A stretch of DNA of 64,000 bases from Treponema sp. (GTDB lineage: Bacteria > Spirochaetota > Spirochaetia > Treponematales > Treponemataceae), in the NCBI GenBank assembly GCA_024693715.1, contig JAILKS010000074.1:24765-88764 (forward strand), written 5' to 3'. Below the pieces are notes generated by a model. That model was not told the DNA's origin, did not search any database, and saw only the letters and a list, made by a program, of their open reading frames with translations. Below, in pieces: positions 54,334 to 63,002 of the stretch (positions are counted from its first letter, which is position 1; each line of letters starts with the position of its first letter). The position numbers and the translations under genes are program-made.

Positions 54334-55824
54334 ATGAAGATTTTAATGGTAACCTCAGAAACAGTACCGTTTGCAAAAACAGGTGGTCTTGCAGATGCAG
54401 TTTCAGCTCTTGCAATTACTTTAAGAAAGCAGGGACATGATGTGCGTATTGTTATGCCCCGTTACTATAAAATCGATCGTTCAAAATTAAAGCCTGTTGA
54501 GGCTCCTCTGGCAGTTGCCGCAGGAAGAATTGAAACCTGGGTAAAGGTTTATGAATCAAATCTTCCGGATAGTGATGTTCCTGTTTATTTTATTGACCAT
54601 GAGCAGAGTTATGGCAGGGATGGAATTTATGGTACAAAATCAGAGCCAGATTTTCATGATAATCCTTACCGCTCAGCAGTTCTTTGTCATGGAGCATTTC
54701 AAATATGTCGTCTATTCGGCTGGTATCCGGATATAATGCATGCTCACGACTGGTTTTGTGGTCTGGTTCCTGTTTTATTAAAATGTGTCTGCCGCAACGG
54801 TTATTTTGCTCACACTGCCTCTGTTCTTACAATACATAATCTTGGATATCAGGGAGTTTACGGTAAAGACAGCTTTGATGCTCTTGGTCTTGACTGGAAT
54901 CTTTATTATGGAGCAGGCCTTGAACATCATGGTGCTATAAATCTTTTGCAGGCCGGTATTTCCTGTGCAGATATGATAACGACAGTTTCTCCGACTTATG
55001 CAAATGAAATGCAGTCTGTTGAAGGCGGCTTCGGGCTTGATGGTCTTCTTCGTGTCAGACATGATGTTGTTCGCGGTGTTCTTAATGGCTGTGATTTGGA
55101 AACCTGGAATCCTTTGAAAGATAAATATCTTCCTGCAAATTACAGTTATAAAAATCTTTTGAATAAAGCAAAATGTAAAGCTGAACTTCAAAAAAGAATG
55201 GGACTTCCTGTAAAACCTGATGTTCCGTTAATCGGAATTGTAACACGTCTTGCGGATCAGAAGGGGATTGCAGAAATATTTGCTCCTACATATGGAAGCA
55301 TTTATTCAATGTGTACTTCGATGGATTTACAGTTTGCAGTTTTGGGAAGCGGTGAAAAATGGTGTGAGGATGAAATTAATGCTCTTCAGTCAAGACTTCC
55401 TAATTTAAGGGCATATATTGGTTATGATGAAAGCTTAAGTCATCTTATTGAAGCAGGAAGTGATTTCTTTTTAATGCCTAGCCGTTATGAACCATGCGGA
55501 TTAAATCAGATGTATTCAATGCTTTACGGAACCTTGCCGATTGTTCGACGAACAGGTGGTCTTGCCGATACAGTTGAACAGTATAATGAAGCAACAGGTG
55601 ATGGAACCGGCTTTTTGTTTGATGCATTAAATCCTAGTGCTATTTATGATACAGTCGGCTGGGCAGTATATGCTTACTATAATAAAAAAGAGCATATCTT
55701 AAAAATGCAGAAAAAAGGCATGCAGAAGAATTTCAGCTGGGACCAGTCAGCATATAATTATGTCGACATTTATTCACAGGCCTTGATGAGAGGCTGCGGT
55801 ATTAACACTGCTGACTGGAGATAA
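54334..55824 (+). CDS. glgA: glycogen synthase (ADP-glucose type)
   Basis: 496 aa, GT5. It elongates glycogen with ADP-glucose. N-terminal ADP-glucose site KTGGLADAVSAL (Lys15), the middle DIMHAHDWFCGLVPVLL and HNLGYQG, and C-terminal PSRYEPCGLNQMYSMLYGTLPIVRRTGGLADTV. AGGAGA precedes the ATG. The organism probably stores glycogen, although the other glg genes are not in this window. Its end is 1 bp from the convergent gene. Confidence 0.96.
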   Translation: MKILMVTSETVPFAKTGGLADAVSALAITLRKQGHDVRIVMPRYYKIDRSKLKPVEAPLAVAAGRIETWVKVYESNLPDSDVPVYFIDHEQSYGRDGIYGTKSEPDFHDNPYRSAVLCHGAFQICRLFGWYPDIMHAHDWFCGLVPVLLKCVCRNGYFAHTASVLTIHNLGYQGVYGKDSFDALGLDWNLYYGAGLEHHGAINLLQAGISCADMITTVSPTYANEMQSVEGGFGLDGLLRVRHDVVRGVLNGCDLETWNPLKDKYLPANYSYKNLLNKAKCKAELQKRMGLPVKPDVPLIGIVTRLADQKGIAEIFAPTYGSIYSMCTSMDLQFAVLGSGEKWCEDEINALQSRLPNLRAYIGYDESLSHLIEAGSDFFLMPSRYEPCGLNQMYSMLYGTLPIVRRTGGLADTVEQYNEATGDGTGFLFDALNPSAIYDTVGWAVYAYYNKKEHILKMQKKGMQKNFSWDQSAYNYVDIYSQALMRGCGINTADWR

Positions 55825-55825
55825 T

Positions 55826-57733
55826 CTAATAGTTCACGATTACATTTTCATTTGAAATGTACCAGTCGCAGTTTAACGAAGTCTTTTCTTTTTCTGTCCA
55901 CGAAATGCTTCCGTTTGAGTTCAATACTACAACATTGTCATTATTTTGAATTAAGGAAATCGGGATACATGCGCTTCTGCCGATAGAGTATTTTTTCTTC
56001 TTTTTAATGTTGTAACAGAAGATTTTTGTTTTTCCTATATTTGTATAAAGCGTATCATTATTATAATAGGTAAAGGCTTCGGTATCCTCTTCATTAAATT
56101 TCAAAAGGTTTGTCATTGTTTTTGTATCTGTTTCAAAGACAAAAACATAAGTATTATTATTCTTTTCTTCTTCTATCAAAGATATTCCGAATATTCTGTT
56201 TCCATCTGTACTTAATCCAAAGCATATATCAGATTGAATTTGAACAGGAACGGTTTCTCTTGTTCTTAGATTTACACATACGAGTGCAGATTTTGGATTT
56301 GTTGCCGCTGATTTTGCTACATAAAGATTATTATCATTTGTTATTACAGCATCCTGAATACCTGCTCCTGTATACAATTCCCTGTATTTCTGCTGCTTGA
56401 AATCATAGATATTTACGATAGTGTTTTTTTCAATTTCAACTAGATAATAATTATCCTTTGCAGTACATATTTTAAGAGACTGAATGTTATTTTTTGGATA
56501 GAACAGAATCTTTGTTTCACCGGTAATTGTATTAATCAGAGAAACATCCTTTTTAGTTCCCTTAGAATATACGATTATATTATTGTCAATATATGAAATA
56601 AGATTAGTATGACCTGTTGTATCAATGATTTTTTCTACTGTCTGTTCTTCATAATTTGATTTGAATATTTCATTTTTTGTTATGAAAAGAAAATTATCAT
56701 TATCTGCAGCAACATCGGTAATTGTCTTAAATTGTGATGCAGATACGAGAAGGGCAGTGTCAATGTTTTCAGTTTCATCTATTCCTATTGTATATACGTT
56801 TCCGTCTTCACAACCAATGAAAAGTGAATTATATTGCTTGATTGCATATGATATTCTGGTACGAGGAATCTTGAATCTTTTTATGATAACAGGCTCAGAT
56901 ATTGAGTTTTCATTTGAAATAATTGCATTTAAGGTATAAGTGCTTGTTCCGTCAGTTGTAAGATAGAATAAATCTTTTTCGATATCAGTAGAAACGATTG
57001 TTGCATTATAAGCTGGATGTGTTTTTATTGTTCTTCCTTTTACGGGACTTAGAATTACAAGCTCATTATTATGAATGCCAGCCAGATATTTTGCTTCATT
57101 ATACAAAAGTGTCTGAGTCATATTAGGCTGGATATTAAATTTTGTTTTCAGTTCACCGTTCTGTAAATTAAAATACGAAAGATTACCAGCCGCATTATAG
57201 AAAACTGCTGTTTTTTCAGTATTACTTGTATATAAAAGACTGCAGATGCTTGAGTTTGCCTTAAATTTATTCGGGATTACAGCAAAACTCTTAGGATTAA
57301 TTATTTCAACGCCATCCATTGATGAAGTTCCAACAAGCAGATAGTTTCCTTTTGCAGAAAAATTCAAAGCGGTGATTGTATCATTGTATTTTTTCTGGAA
57401 TTCTCTTGTATATGTCTTTAAATTCCATATGCTTACACGGTTTATGCTTGTATTTGTTTCATAAACAGCAAGATATTTGCCGTCCGGGGAAATTACACTG
57501 AATTTAATCGGTAAATCACTTATCTGATAATGTTCTCCGTCAGCACCGTTTGTCCATTTTATAATTGTTCCGTCTTCTGCGCATGTTACATAAGAAAAAT
57601 CAAGCTCACTTTTTGATGGAAGCGGACAAATTCCGGTAATTTTTCCCTGATGCGGTTCTGAAGATTTGTGAGACTGTGCAAATAAAGTAACATTTAATAA
57701 TAAAATTGAGCAGATGAACAAAATTCTTTTCAT
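55826..57733 (-). CDS. exported beta-propeller (WD40-like) protein
   Basis: 635 aa with signal peptide (MKRILFICSILLLNVTLFAQ). Early repeats GKITGICPLPSKSELDFSYVTCAEDGTIIKWTNG and FSVISPDGKYLAVYETNTSINRVSIWNLK look like WD40 blades, and further repeats fill the chain. It is probably periplasmic or on the outer membrane, as a binding scaffold. It comes last after rseP on the same strand, where many Gram-negatives have bamA; a link to envelope assembly is speculative. Its own RBS CAGGAG precedes the ATG. Confidence 0.65.
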   Translation of the reverse strand: MKRILFICSILLLNVTLFAQSHKSSEPHQGKITGICPLPSKSELDFSYVTCAEDGTIIKWTNGADGEHYQISDLPIKFSVISPDGKYLAVYETNTSINRVSIWNLKTYTREFQKKYNDTITALNFSAKGNYLLVGTSSMDGVEIINPKSFAVIPNKFKANSSICSLLYTSNTEKTAVFYNAAGNLSYFNLQNGELKTKFNIQPNMTQTLLYNEAKYLAGIHNNELVILSPVKGRTIKTHPAYNATIVSTDIEKDLFYLTTDGTSTYTLNAIISNENSISEPVIIKRFKIPRTRISYAIKQYNSLFIGCEDGNVYTIGIDETENIDTALLVSASQFKTITDVAADNDNFLFITKNEIFKSNYEEQTVEKIIDTTGHTNLISYIDNNIIVYSKGTKKDVSLINTITGETKILFYPKNNIQSLKICTAKDNYYLVEIEKNTIVNIYDFKQQKYRELYTGAGIQDAVITNDNNLYVAKSAATNPKSALVCVNLRTRETVPVQIQSDICFGLSTDGNRIFGISLIEEEKNNNTYVFVFETDTKTMTNLLKFNEEDTEAFTYYNNDTLYTNIGKTKIFCYNIKKKKKYSIGRSACIPISLIQNNDNVVVLNSNGSISWTEKEKTSLNCDWYISNENVIVNY

Positions 57734-57774
57734 TAATATTCTCCTGTAAAAATTTATTATTTACGGCAATTTGA

Positions 57775-58893
57775 TTAATGCCTTGTAAATAAAAATCTTA
57801 AATCATTTCCTATGCCAAAAACTGCAATCAGAATTATAACTGCAAGTCCCGCATATTGAATATATAACTGAACTTTTGTATTTATCTTTCTTCTTATAAC
57901 AAATTCTATAATCGCCAGCAAAATCAGTCCGCCGTCAAGAACAGGAATAGGAAGAAGATTCATAACAAATAATGAAATATTGATTATTCCGATTATTGAA
58001 AGTAAAGCGGCAAAACCGTTTCTTATTCCTTCTTTAAATCCTTCTGTAACCGAAAGTCCTATTATCTGCGTTGTCCTGATTGGACCACTTATATTATCTT
58101 TTAAATTTATTCCTTTAAATATTAAACTAAATCCTTTTAAAGTCAAAGAAAAACTTTTGCAGCTGTCCGCAATTCCATGATAAATCGCAGGAAAGAAGCG
58201 GTATCGTGGTGCTTCTGCTTTGATTGTATCCTTTTGATTTGCCATGATTCCTATGCTGCCTGTTCCCCTCTGCTTGTCTAATAATGTATGAAGAACGAAA
58301 GTTAAAATCTCTCCGTTTCTGTTAACCTTAAGTGTAATATCTTCATCCGGCCTGGATGCAACTTCGGAAACTATTGATGAAAAATCATCAGTTTTATTTC
58401 CGTTTACCTCAAGGATAATATCATCTGTTTTAAGACCGGCATCTCTTGCTGCTGTCGATGTAACATTTTTATCATCTGCATCCGGAATTATTATTTTGTT
58501 TGAATATGTTTCATAAGTATAACCTGAAATATTTATTATTGTAAAAGCGATTATGCATAGAAAAAAATTAAAAAGTGGTCCTGAAAAAGCGATGAAGGCT
58601 CTTTTTAATGGATGTACGCCGTAAAGTGAATCTTTTTCTGCTTCGATAATCGGAAGGTTTTGTTCAAGTGCTTTTTGAAAATCCTTTTCACCTTTCATTC
58701 CGCAGTAACCGCCCAGAGGAATAAGTGAAAGGCGATAGTCAGTTCCTTTAATTGTTTTATGAAGAAGAACCGGACCAAAGCCTACAGAAAATGATTCTAC
58801 TTTGACACCGCAAATTTTGGCTGCAATAAAATGTCCTAATTCGTGAAAAATGATTAAAAATATTAAACAGATTATTCCAAACATCCAGCTCAT
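57775..58893 (-). CDS. rseP: site-2 protease RseP
   Basis: 372 aa intramembrane zinc metalloprotease. The first helix holds HELGH at 17-21 (FHELGHFIAAK), a PDZ domain is seen (about residues 115-205, ARDAGLKTDDIILEVNGNKTDDFSSI), and the third ligand is in MNLLPIPVLDGGLILL. It cleaves transmembrane regulators such as anti-sigma factors or residual signal peptides. Its start overlaps the dxr stop by 4 bp. The neighbour genes make envelope precursors, as in E. coli. Confidence 0.93.
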   Translation of the reverse strand: MSWMFGIICLIFLIIFHELGHFIAAKICGVKVESFSVGFGPVLLHKTIKGTDYRLSLIPLGGYCGMKGEKDFQKALEQNLPIIEAEKDSLYGVHPLKRAFIAFSGPLFNFFLCIIAFTIINISGYTYETYSNKIIIPDADDKNVTSTAARDAGLKTDDIILEVNGNKTDDFSSIVSEVASRPDEDITLKVNRNGEILTFVLHTLLDKQRGTGSIGIMANQKDTIKAEAPRYRFFPAIYHGIADSCKSFSLTLKGFSLIFKGINLKDNISGPIRTTQIIGLSVTEGFKEGIRNGFAALLSIIGIINISLFVMNLLPIPVLDGGLILLAIIEFVIRRKINTKVQLYIQYAGLAVIILIAVFGIGNDLRFLFTRH

Positions 58894-59978
58894 ATTAATT
58901 CCTCTGCATATTTTTTTGCTTTCTTATCTGTTTCAAAAACATCGGCAAAATTAGAAATGTCTGCGCTCCAGTCTTTATCAAGCACTTTTTCTACAATTTG
59001 AGCTATTTGAAGATAAGATATTTTTTTATCGATAAAAGCATTTGCCGCAATTTCATTGGCTGCATTAAAAGCTATCGTATATCCTTTTTTTAATTCTGCA
59101 CATTTAAAGGCATAACTTAAAAGCGGAAAGTCATCGGTACGAGGTTTATAAAAAGTCATAGTCTGATCAAATAAATCAAAAGGCTTCAGATAAGTGCTTT
59201 TATTTTCAGGCCATGTTAAAGCGTTGAAAATAGGATGCTTCATGTCTGGATCGCTTATCTGTGCATAAAGCATTCCGTCCTTTGTTCTTACAAGTGAATG
59301 AATAAGACTTTGAGGATGAACAACTACTTCAATATCACTTGCAGAAAAATCAAAAAGATATGCCGCTTCTATAACCTCAAGTCCTTTGTTTGCAAGGGTA
59401 GAGGAGTCGACGGTTATTTTCTTTCCCATTTTCCACGTCGGATGATTAAGAGCCTGTTCAAGTGTTACGTTCTGTAATTGCTGTTTTGAATATTCTCTGA
59501 AAGGACCACCACTTGCCGTGATGATTATTTTTTCAATATCATTCTTTCCGATTTTTTCAATCAGATTAAAAATTGCAGAATGCTCTGAATCGACCGGTAA
59601 TATTTTAACGTTATTCTTTTTCGCCAGAGATTTGATTAAAGGACCTGCCATAACAATTGTTTCTTTGTTTGCAAGTGCAAGATTTATTTTATTTTCAAGT
59701 ACAACCTTGCTCGGTAAAAGACCTGCAGAACCGCTTATACCGTTTACGACAATGTCCGGTTTTGATTTTTCAATTAAATCATTAAATGCCTGCTCTGAAT
59801 TATCGAGACATGTTAATAGTGAAGGACAGTTAAATTCTTTTGAAAGTGAATCAAGTTTTTCTTTATTTGAATGTGCCTGAATTCCTGCAAGTTCAAAATC
59901 ATCTTTCATGTTTTTGATGATGTTTATTGCATTAGAACCTATTGAACCGGTACAGCCTAAAACTAAAACTCTTTTCAT
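58890..59978 (-). CDS. dxr: 1-deoxy-D-xylulose 5-phosphate reductoisomerase
   Basis: 362 aa. The NADPH-binding N-terminus RVLVLGCTGSIGSNAINII, GISGSAGLLPSKVVLENKINLALANKETIVMAG, and catalytic/metal motifs PVDSEHSAIFNLI, ITASGGPFREY and TVDSSTLANKGLEVIEAAYLF are present. It catalyses the first committed step of the non-mevalonate isoprenoid pathway. IspG of the same pathway is in this window. It also supplies the C5 units that uppS uses. Confidence 0.96.
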   Translation of the reverse strand: MKRVLVLGCTGSIGSNAINIIKNMKDDFELAGIQAHSNKEKLDSLSKEFNCPSLLTCLDNSEQAFNDLIEKSKPDIVVNGISGSAGLLPSKVVLENKINLALANKETIVMAGPLIKSLAKKNNVKILPVDSEHSAIFNLIEKIGKNDIEKIIITASGGPFREYSKQQLQNVTLEQALNHPTWKMGKKITVDSSTLANKGLEVIEAAYLFDFSASDIEVVVHPQSLIHSLVRTKDGMLYAQISDPDMKHPIFNALTWPENKSTYLKPFDLFDQTMTFYKPRTDDFPLLSYAFKCAELKKGYTIAFNAANEIAANAFIDKKISYLQIAQIVEKVLDKDWSADISNFADVFETDKKAKKYAEELI

Positions 59979-59987
59979 TTTGAATTA

Positions 59988-60830
59988 CTATAAATATAAA
60001 AAGTAACAGGCAATATAATAAATAGGTGCTGCAACAATTAAGGAATCAATGGAATCTAAAATTCCACCTCGTCCTGGAATGATGCCGCCACTGTCTTTGA
60101 AATTGCATGAGCGTTTAATTATTGATTCTACAAGGTCTCCGACAATTGCCGCAAGAGCAGTCAGCACGGAAAGTAAAAGCATTTTTAATGGAGAACCGAT
60201 AAATATATCTTTAAAGAAAAACCATGCAAGGAGACCGGAAACAATTGAACCTAAAACTCCACCAATAAAGCCTACAATGCTTTTATTTGGTGAACATGCA
60301 ATTTTTCCTCTTGTAGATTTTCCCATCGTTATTCCAAAGAACCATGCGATGGAATCGCACATATAAACTAATAAAATAAATAATGCTATAAAATATGATG
60401 CATTTTCATCAATAGCTGAAAGTTTACCGATGAATGCAAGCATGTATCCGCAATAAAAAAGAATTAATGCTGTAAAGGCAATCTTTTTTGCAGAATTTTC
60501 AAAGGTTTTAGCGGTAAAGCATTCAATGCCCATAAAACCAATGATTTCCAGTATCAAAAGCCAGATTGAATAATTAACATCCAATTTAAATCGTATGCAG
60601 ATATAATTAAACAGGGGAATTAAAGCGCTTGCTGCGATTATTGACCATTTAGGAAAAAGCGTTGCCTGAGTTGAAAGCATGTTATGCATTTCGTAAGCGG
60701 CAATTGCGGAAGAAAGGACTACCGCAATATTAAAAAGAATATTATTCTGATATGGAAGGAGACAGATAAGAATTACGACCGGTAATCCTATGAAAAATAT
60801 TAAAAGTCGTTTGATGGTTTTAGAATTCAT
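59988..60830 (-). CDS. cdsA: phosphatidate cytidylyltransferase, variant signature
   Basis: 280 aa with seven to eight membrane helices. The C-terminal family signature is recognisable as SIIKRSCNFKDSGGIIPGRGGILDSIDSL, but the usual PGHGGILDRxD reads PGRGGILDSID, with His to Arg and Arg to Ser. CdsA makes CDP-diacylglycerol for phospholipid synthesis in the inner membrane. The 9-bp gap to dxr and 9 bp to uppS show operon membership. The enzyme is likely functional; the variations may be lineage-specific. Confidence 0.9.
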   Translation of the reverse strand: MNSKTIKRLLIFFIGLPVVILICLLPYQNNILFNIAVVLSSAIAAYEMHNMLSTQATLFPKWSIIAASALIPLFNYICIRFKLDVNYSIWLLILEIIGFMGIECFTAKTFENSAKKIAFTALILFYCGYMLAFIGKLSAIDENASYFIALFILLVYMCDSIAWFFGITMGKSTRGKIACSPNKSIVGFIGGVLGSIVSGLLAWFFFKDIFIGSPLKMLLLSVLTALAAIVGDLVESIIKRSCNFKDSGGIIPGRGGILDSIDSLIVAAPIYYIACYFLYL

Positions 60831-60839
60831 ATTGGTCTC

Positions 60840-61553
60840 CTATTTCCTGCTTTTTTCAGAACCAAAACGTCTGTTTCTATGCTGAAATTCTTCTATATGT
60901 TTATAAAATTCTTCTTTTGTATAGTCAGGCCATAGCGTATCTGAATAAATAAATTCTGCATATGGAACATGCCACAGCAGAAAATTGCTTAATCTTTGTT
61001 CACCGCCAGTCCTTATAACAAGATCTACATCAGGACTCTCTTTCATGTCCAGATATTCAGAAAAATCTTTCTCCGAAAAATCATCAAGATTATTTTTTTC
61101 TTTAAATAGTTTTTTTATTCCGCGAAGGATTTCATCTCTTCCGCCATAATTAATTGCAAGATTAACTGTCATTTTATTAAATGCTTTTGTATCATCCATT
61201 GCATCAATTATGTCTTTTTGTATATTTTTTGGAAGTGCAGAAATGTCACCAAGATGATTCAGCTTTATTTCATTTTCTTTATAAAAGGCAAGCTCATTTC
61301 TTAAATGAATATGAATCAGATTCATTAAAAAACCTACTTCATCCTGTGTTCTTTTCCAGTTTTCTGTAGAAAAAACATATAAAGTTAAATATTTTATTCC
61401 AAGATCACAGGCATCCTTTACAATTTTTTTTATTGTCCGTAAACCTTCATCGTGACCTGCACTTCGTGATAATTTTCTTTTTTCTGCCCATCTTCCATTT
61501 CCATCCAGAATAAAAGCCACATGTGATGGAAGATTATTTAAATCAATAGACAT
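60840..61553 (-). CDS. uppS: undecaprenyl diphosphate synthase
   Basis: 237 aa cis-prenyltransferase. Catalytic Asp17 in HVAFILDGNGRWAEKRKLSRSAGHDEGL, substrate region YLTLYVFSTENWKR, and RTGGEQRLSNFLLWHVPYAEFIYSDTLWPDY near the end. It makes the undecaprenyl carrier used for peptidoglycan and, in this organism, for the WbaP-like glycan pathway at 40 kb. Its ATG overlaps the last base of frr by 1 bp. Confidence 0.96.
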   Translation of the reverse strand: MSIDLNNLPSHVAFILDGNGRWAEKRKLSRSAGHDEGLRTIKKIVKDACDLGIKYLTLYVFSTENWKRTQDEVGFLMNLIHIHLRNELAFYKENEIKLNHLGDISALPKNIQKDIIDAMDDTKAFNKMTVNLAINYGGRDEILRGIKKLFKEKNNLDDFSEKDFSEYLDMKESPDVDLVIRTGGEQRLSNFLLWHVPYAEFIYSDTLWPDYTKEEFYKHIEEFQHRNRRFGSEKSRK

Positions 61554-62095
61554 TAGTTTTGCAGAATTTCCTTTTCTTTTGCATCGTAAATCTTATTGAT
61601 TTCATCGATGTATTTGTCAGTAAGTTTCTGGAGTTTGTCAGTTTCAGACTTTAATCCGTCTTCTGTAAGTTCTCCAGCTTTCTGCTGTTTTTTCAAAGTT
61701 TCGTTTCCATCTCTTCTGATATTGCGGATTGCAGTTCTTGAATTTTCTGCGCTCGCTTTAGCCTGCTTTACGAGTTCCTGACGGCGTTCTGCTGTAAGTG
61801 ATGGAATCTGAATTCTAATAACTTTACCGTCATTAGATGGATTTAATCCAAGGTCTGAACTTTGGATTGCTTTTTCAATTTCACCGATAAGTGATTTGTC
61901 AAAAGGAGCAATGATTACAGAACGAGCTTCCGGAATCTGAATAGTTGCTACCTGATTAAGAGGAGTTTTGTTTCCGTAATAATCAACCCTTACTTTATCA
62001 AAAATAGCTGCATTTGCACGACCGGTTCTTATTGCATTAAAAGAATCTTTGAGTGCTGCAATTGTTTTTTCCATTCTTTCTTCGTTTTCTGCCAT
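61553..62095 (-). CDS. frr: ribosome recycling factor
   Basis: 180 aa. It separates ribosomes from mRNA after termination, together with EF-G. Three-helix bundle features: ERMEKTIAALKDSFNAIRTGRANAAIFDKVRVDYYGNKTPLNQVATI, NPSNDGKVIRIQIPSLTAERRQELVKQAK and NIRRDGNETLKKQQKAGELTEDGLKSETDKLQKLTDKYIDEI. RBS AGGAG. A hairpin lies between tsf and this gene. Confidence 0.97.
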   Translation of the reverse strand: MAENEERMEKTIAALKDSFNAIRTGRANAAIFDKVRVDYYGNKTPLNQVATIQIPEARSVIIAPFDKSLIGEIEKAIQSSDLGLNPSNDGKVIRIQIPSLTAERRQELVKQAKASAENSRTAIRNIRRDGNETLKKQQKAGELTEDGLKSETDKLQKLTDKYIDEINKIYDAKEKEILQN

Positions 62096-62122
62096 TTTAT
62101 ACTCCTATTATATTTTATAATA

Positions 62123-62156
62123 CCACACAGAAACGACTAATGCCGTTTCCGTGTGG
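62123..62156 (-). terminator. hairpin between tsf and frr
   Basis: CCACACAGAAACG (62123-62135) and CGTTTCCGTGTGG (62144-62156) form a 13-bp stem with one A-C/G-U position and an 8-base loop, 7 bp downstream of the tsf stop codon on the minus strand. The tail behind it (TATTATAAAATA) is only weakly T-rich, so it may be an attenuator or a processing/stability element rather than a full terminator. Confidence 0.5.
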
Positions 62157-62163
62157 CTTAAAA

Positions 62164-62997
62164 TTATTTACCAAGTACGTACAATTTTGATGTTACAAAG
62201 CTTAATGTAGCTCCGGCTTCTTTTGCAACTTCTGCAATTTTAGCTGTTACAGTCTTTTTATCGTCCTTTACGAACATCTGATCTTCAAAACAGATTTCTG
62301 CAAGGTGTTTGTTAATTTTACCCTGTAAAATTCCTTCCTTAACATTTTCCGGTTTTGAAGCCATTTTTTCATCCTGATCCATCTGTGATTTAAAGATTTC
62401 TTTCTGTTCAGCAATGTAGCTTTCTGGAACATCTTTTTTAGATGTGTATGCAGGTGTAAATGCGGCAATGTGAAGACAACAGTCATAAGCAAAAGTTTTT
62501 ACAGAATCAGCAGTAGAACCACTGATTACTACAACTGCACCAGTCTTATTGTCTGAATGGATATAGTATGAAGCAGTTGCTCCGTCAGGAATATCAATAA
62601 CTTCAACTTTTGCAACATTCATGTTTTCACGAATTGATACTTTAAGATCTTCAAGAAGCTTGTTGTGTTCTTCTTCAACCTTTGTGTATCCTTTTGCGAT
62701 TGTTACATCAAGCATTTTTTCTCCAAGAGAAATAAAGTCCTTGTTGTTTGCTACGAAGTCAGTTTCACAAGTCATTTCAACAACATAAACTTTTTTGCCT
62801 TCAATACGCATGAAAAGTCTGCCTTCAGCAGTTGCTCTGTCTGCACGTTTTGCAGCAGCGGCTAAACCTTTTTCTTTAAGGTATTTTGCAGCTTCGTCAA
62901 TGTTTCCGTTGCATTCTGTTAATGCTTTTTTACATTCAAGCATTCCGGCACCGGTCATTTCACGAAGGTTTTTAATATCTGTAGCTGTAAATGCCAT
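62164..62997 (-). CDS. tsf: translation elongation factor Ts
   Basis: 277 aa. Catalyses nucleotide exchange on EF-Tu. N-terminal TATDIKNLREMTGAGMLECKKALTECNGNIDEAAKYLKEKGLAAAAKRADRATAEG and VEMTCETDFVANNKDF are diagnostic. Starts 5 bp downstream of rpsB, as in most bacteria. Intact. Confidence 0.97.
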   Translation of the reverse strand: MAFTATDIKNLREMTGAGMLECKKALTECNGNIDEAAKYLKEKGLAAAAKRADRATAEGRLFMRIEGKKVYVVEMTCETDFVANNKDFISLGEKMLDVTIAKGYTKVEEEHNKLLEDLKVSIRENMNVAKVEVIDIPDGATASYYIHSDNKTGAVVVISGSTADSVKTFAYDCCLHIAAFTPAYTSKKDVPESYIAEQKEIFKSQMDQDEKMASKPENVKEGILQGKINKHLAEICFEDQMFVKDDKKTVTAKIAEVAKEAGATLSFVTSKLYVLGK

Positions 62998-63002
62998 AAT
63001 TA

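Noticed and set aside
54778..55191. A 137-codon minus-strand frame inside glgA.
   Set aside because: glgA is clearly the real gene with conserved motifs throughout; the antisense product has no recognisable feature and no ribosome binding site.
55837..55864. Small inverted repeat (TACATTT / AAATGTA) downstream of glgA as terminator.
   Set aside because: Only 7 bp, AT-rich, no T run; it lies inside the propeller gene and is not distinguishable from chance.
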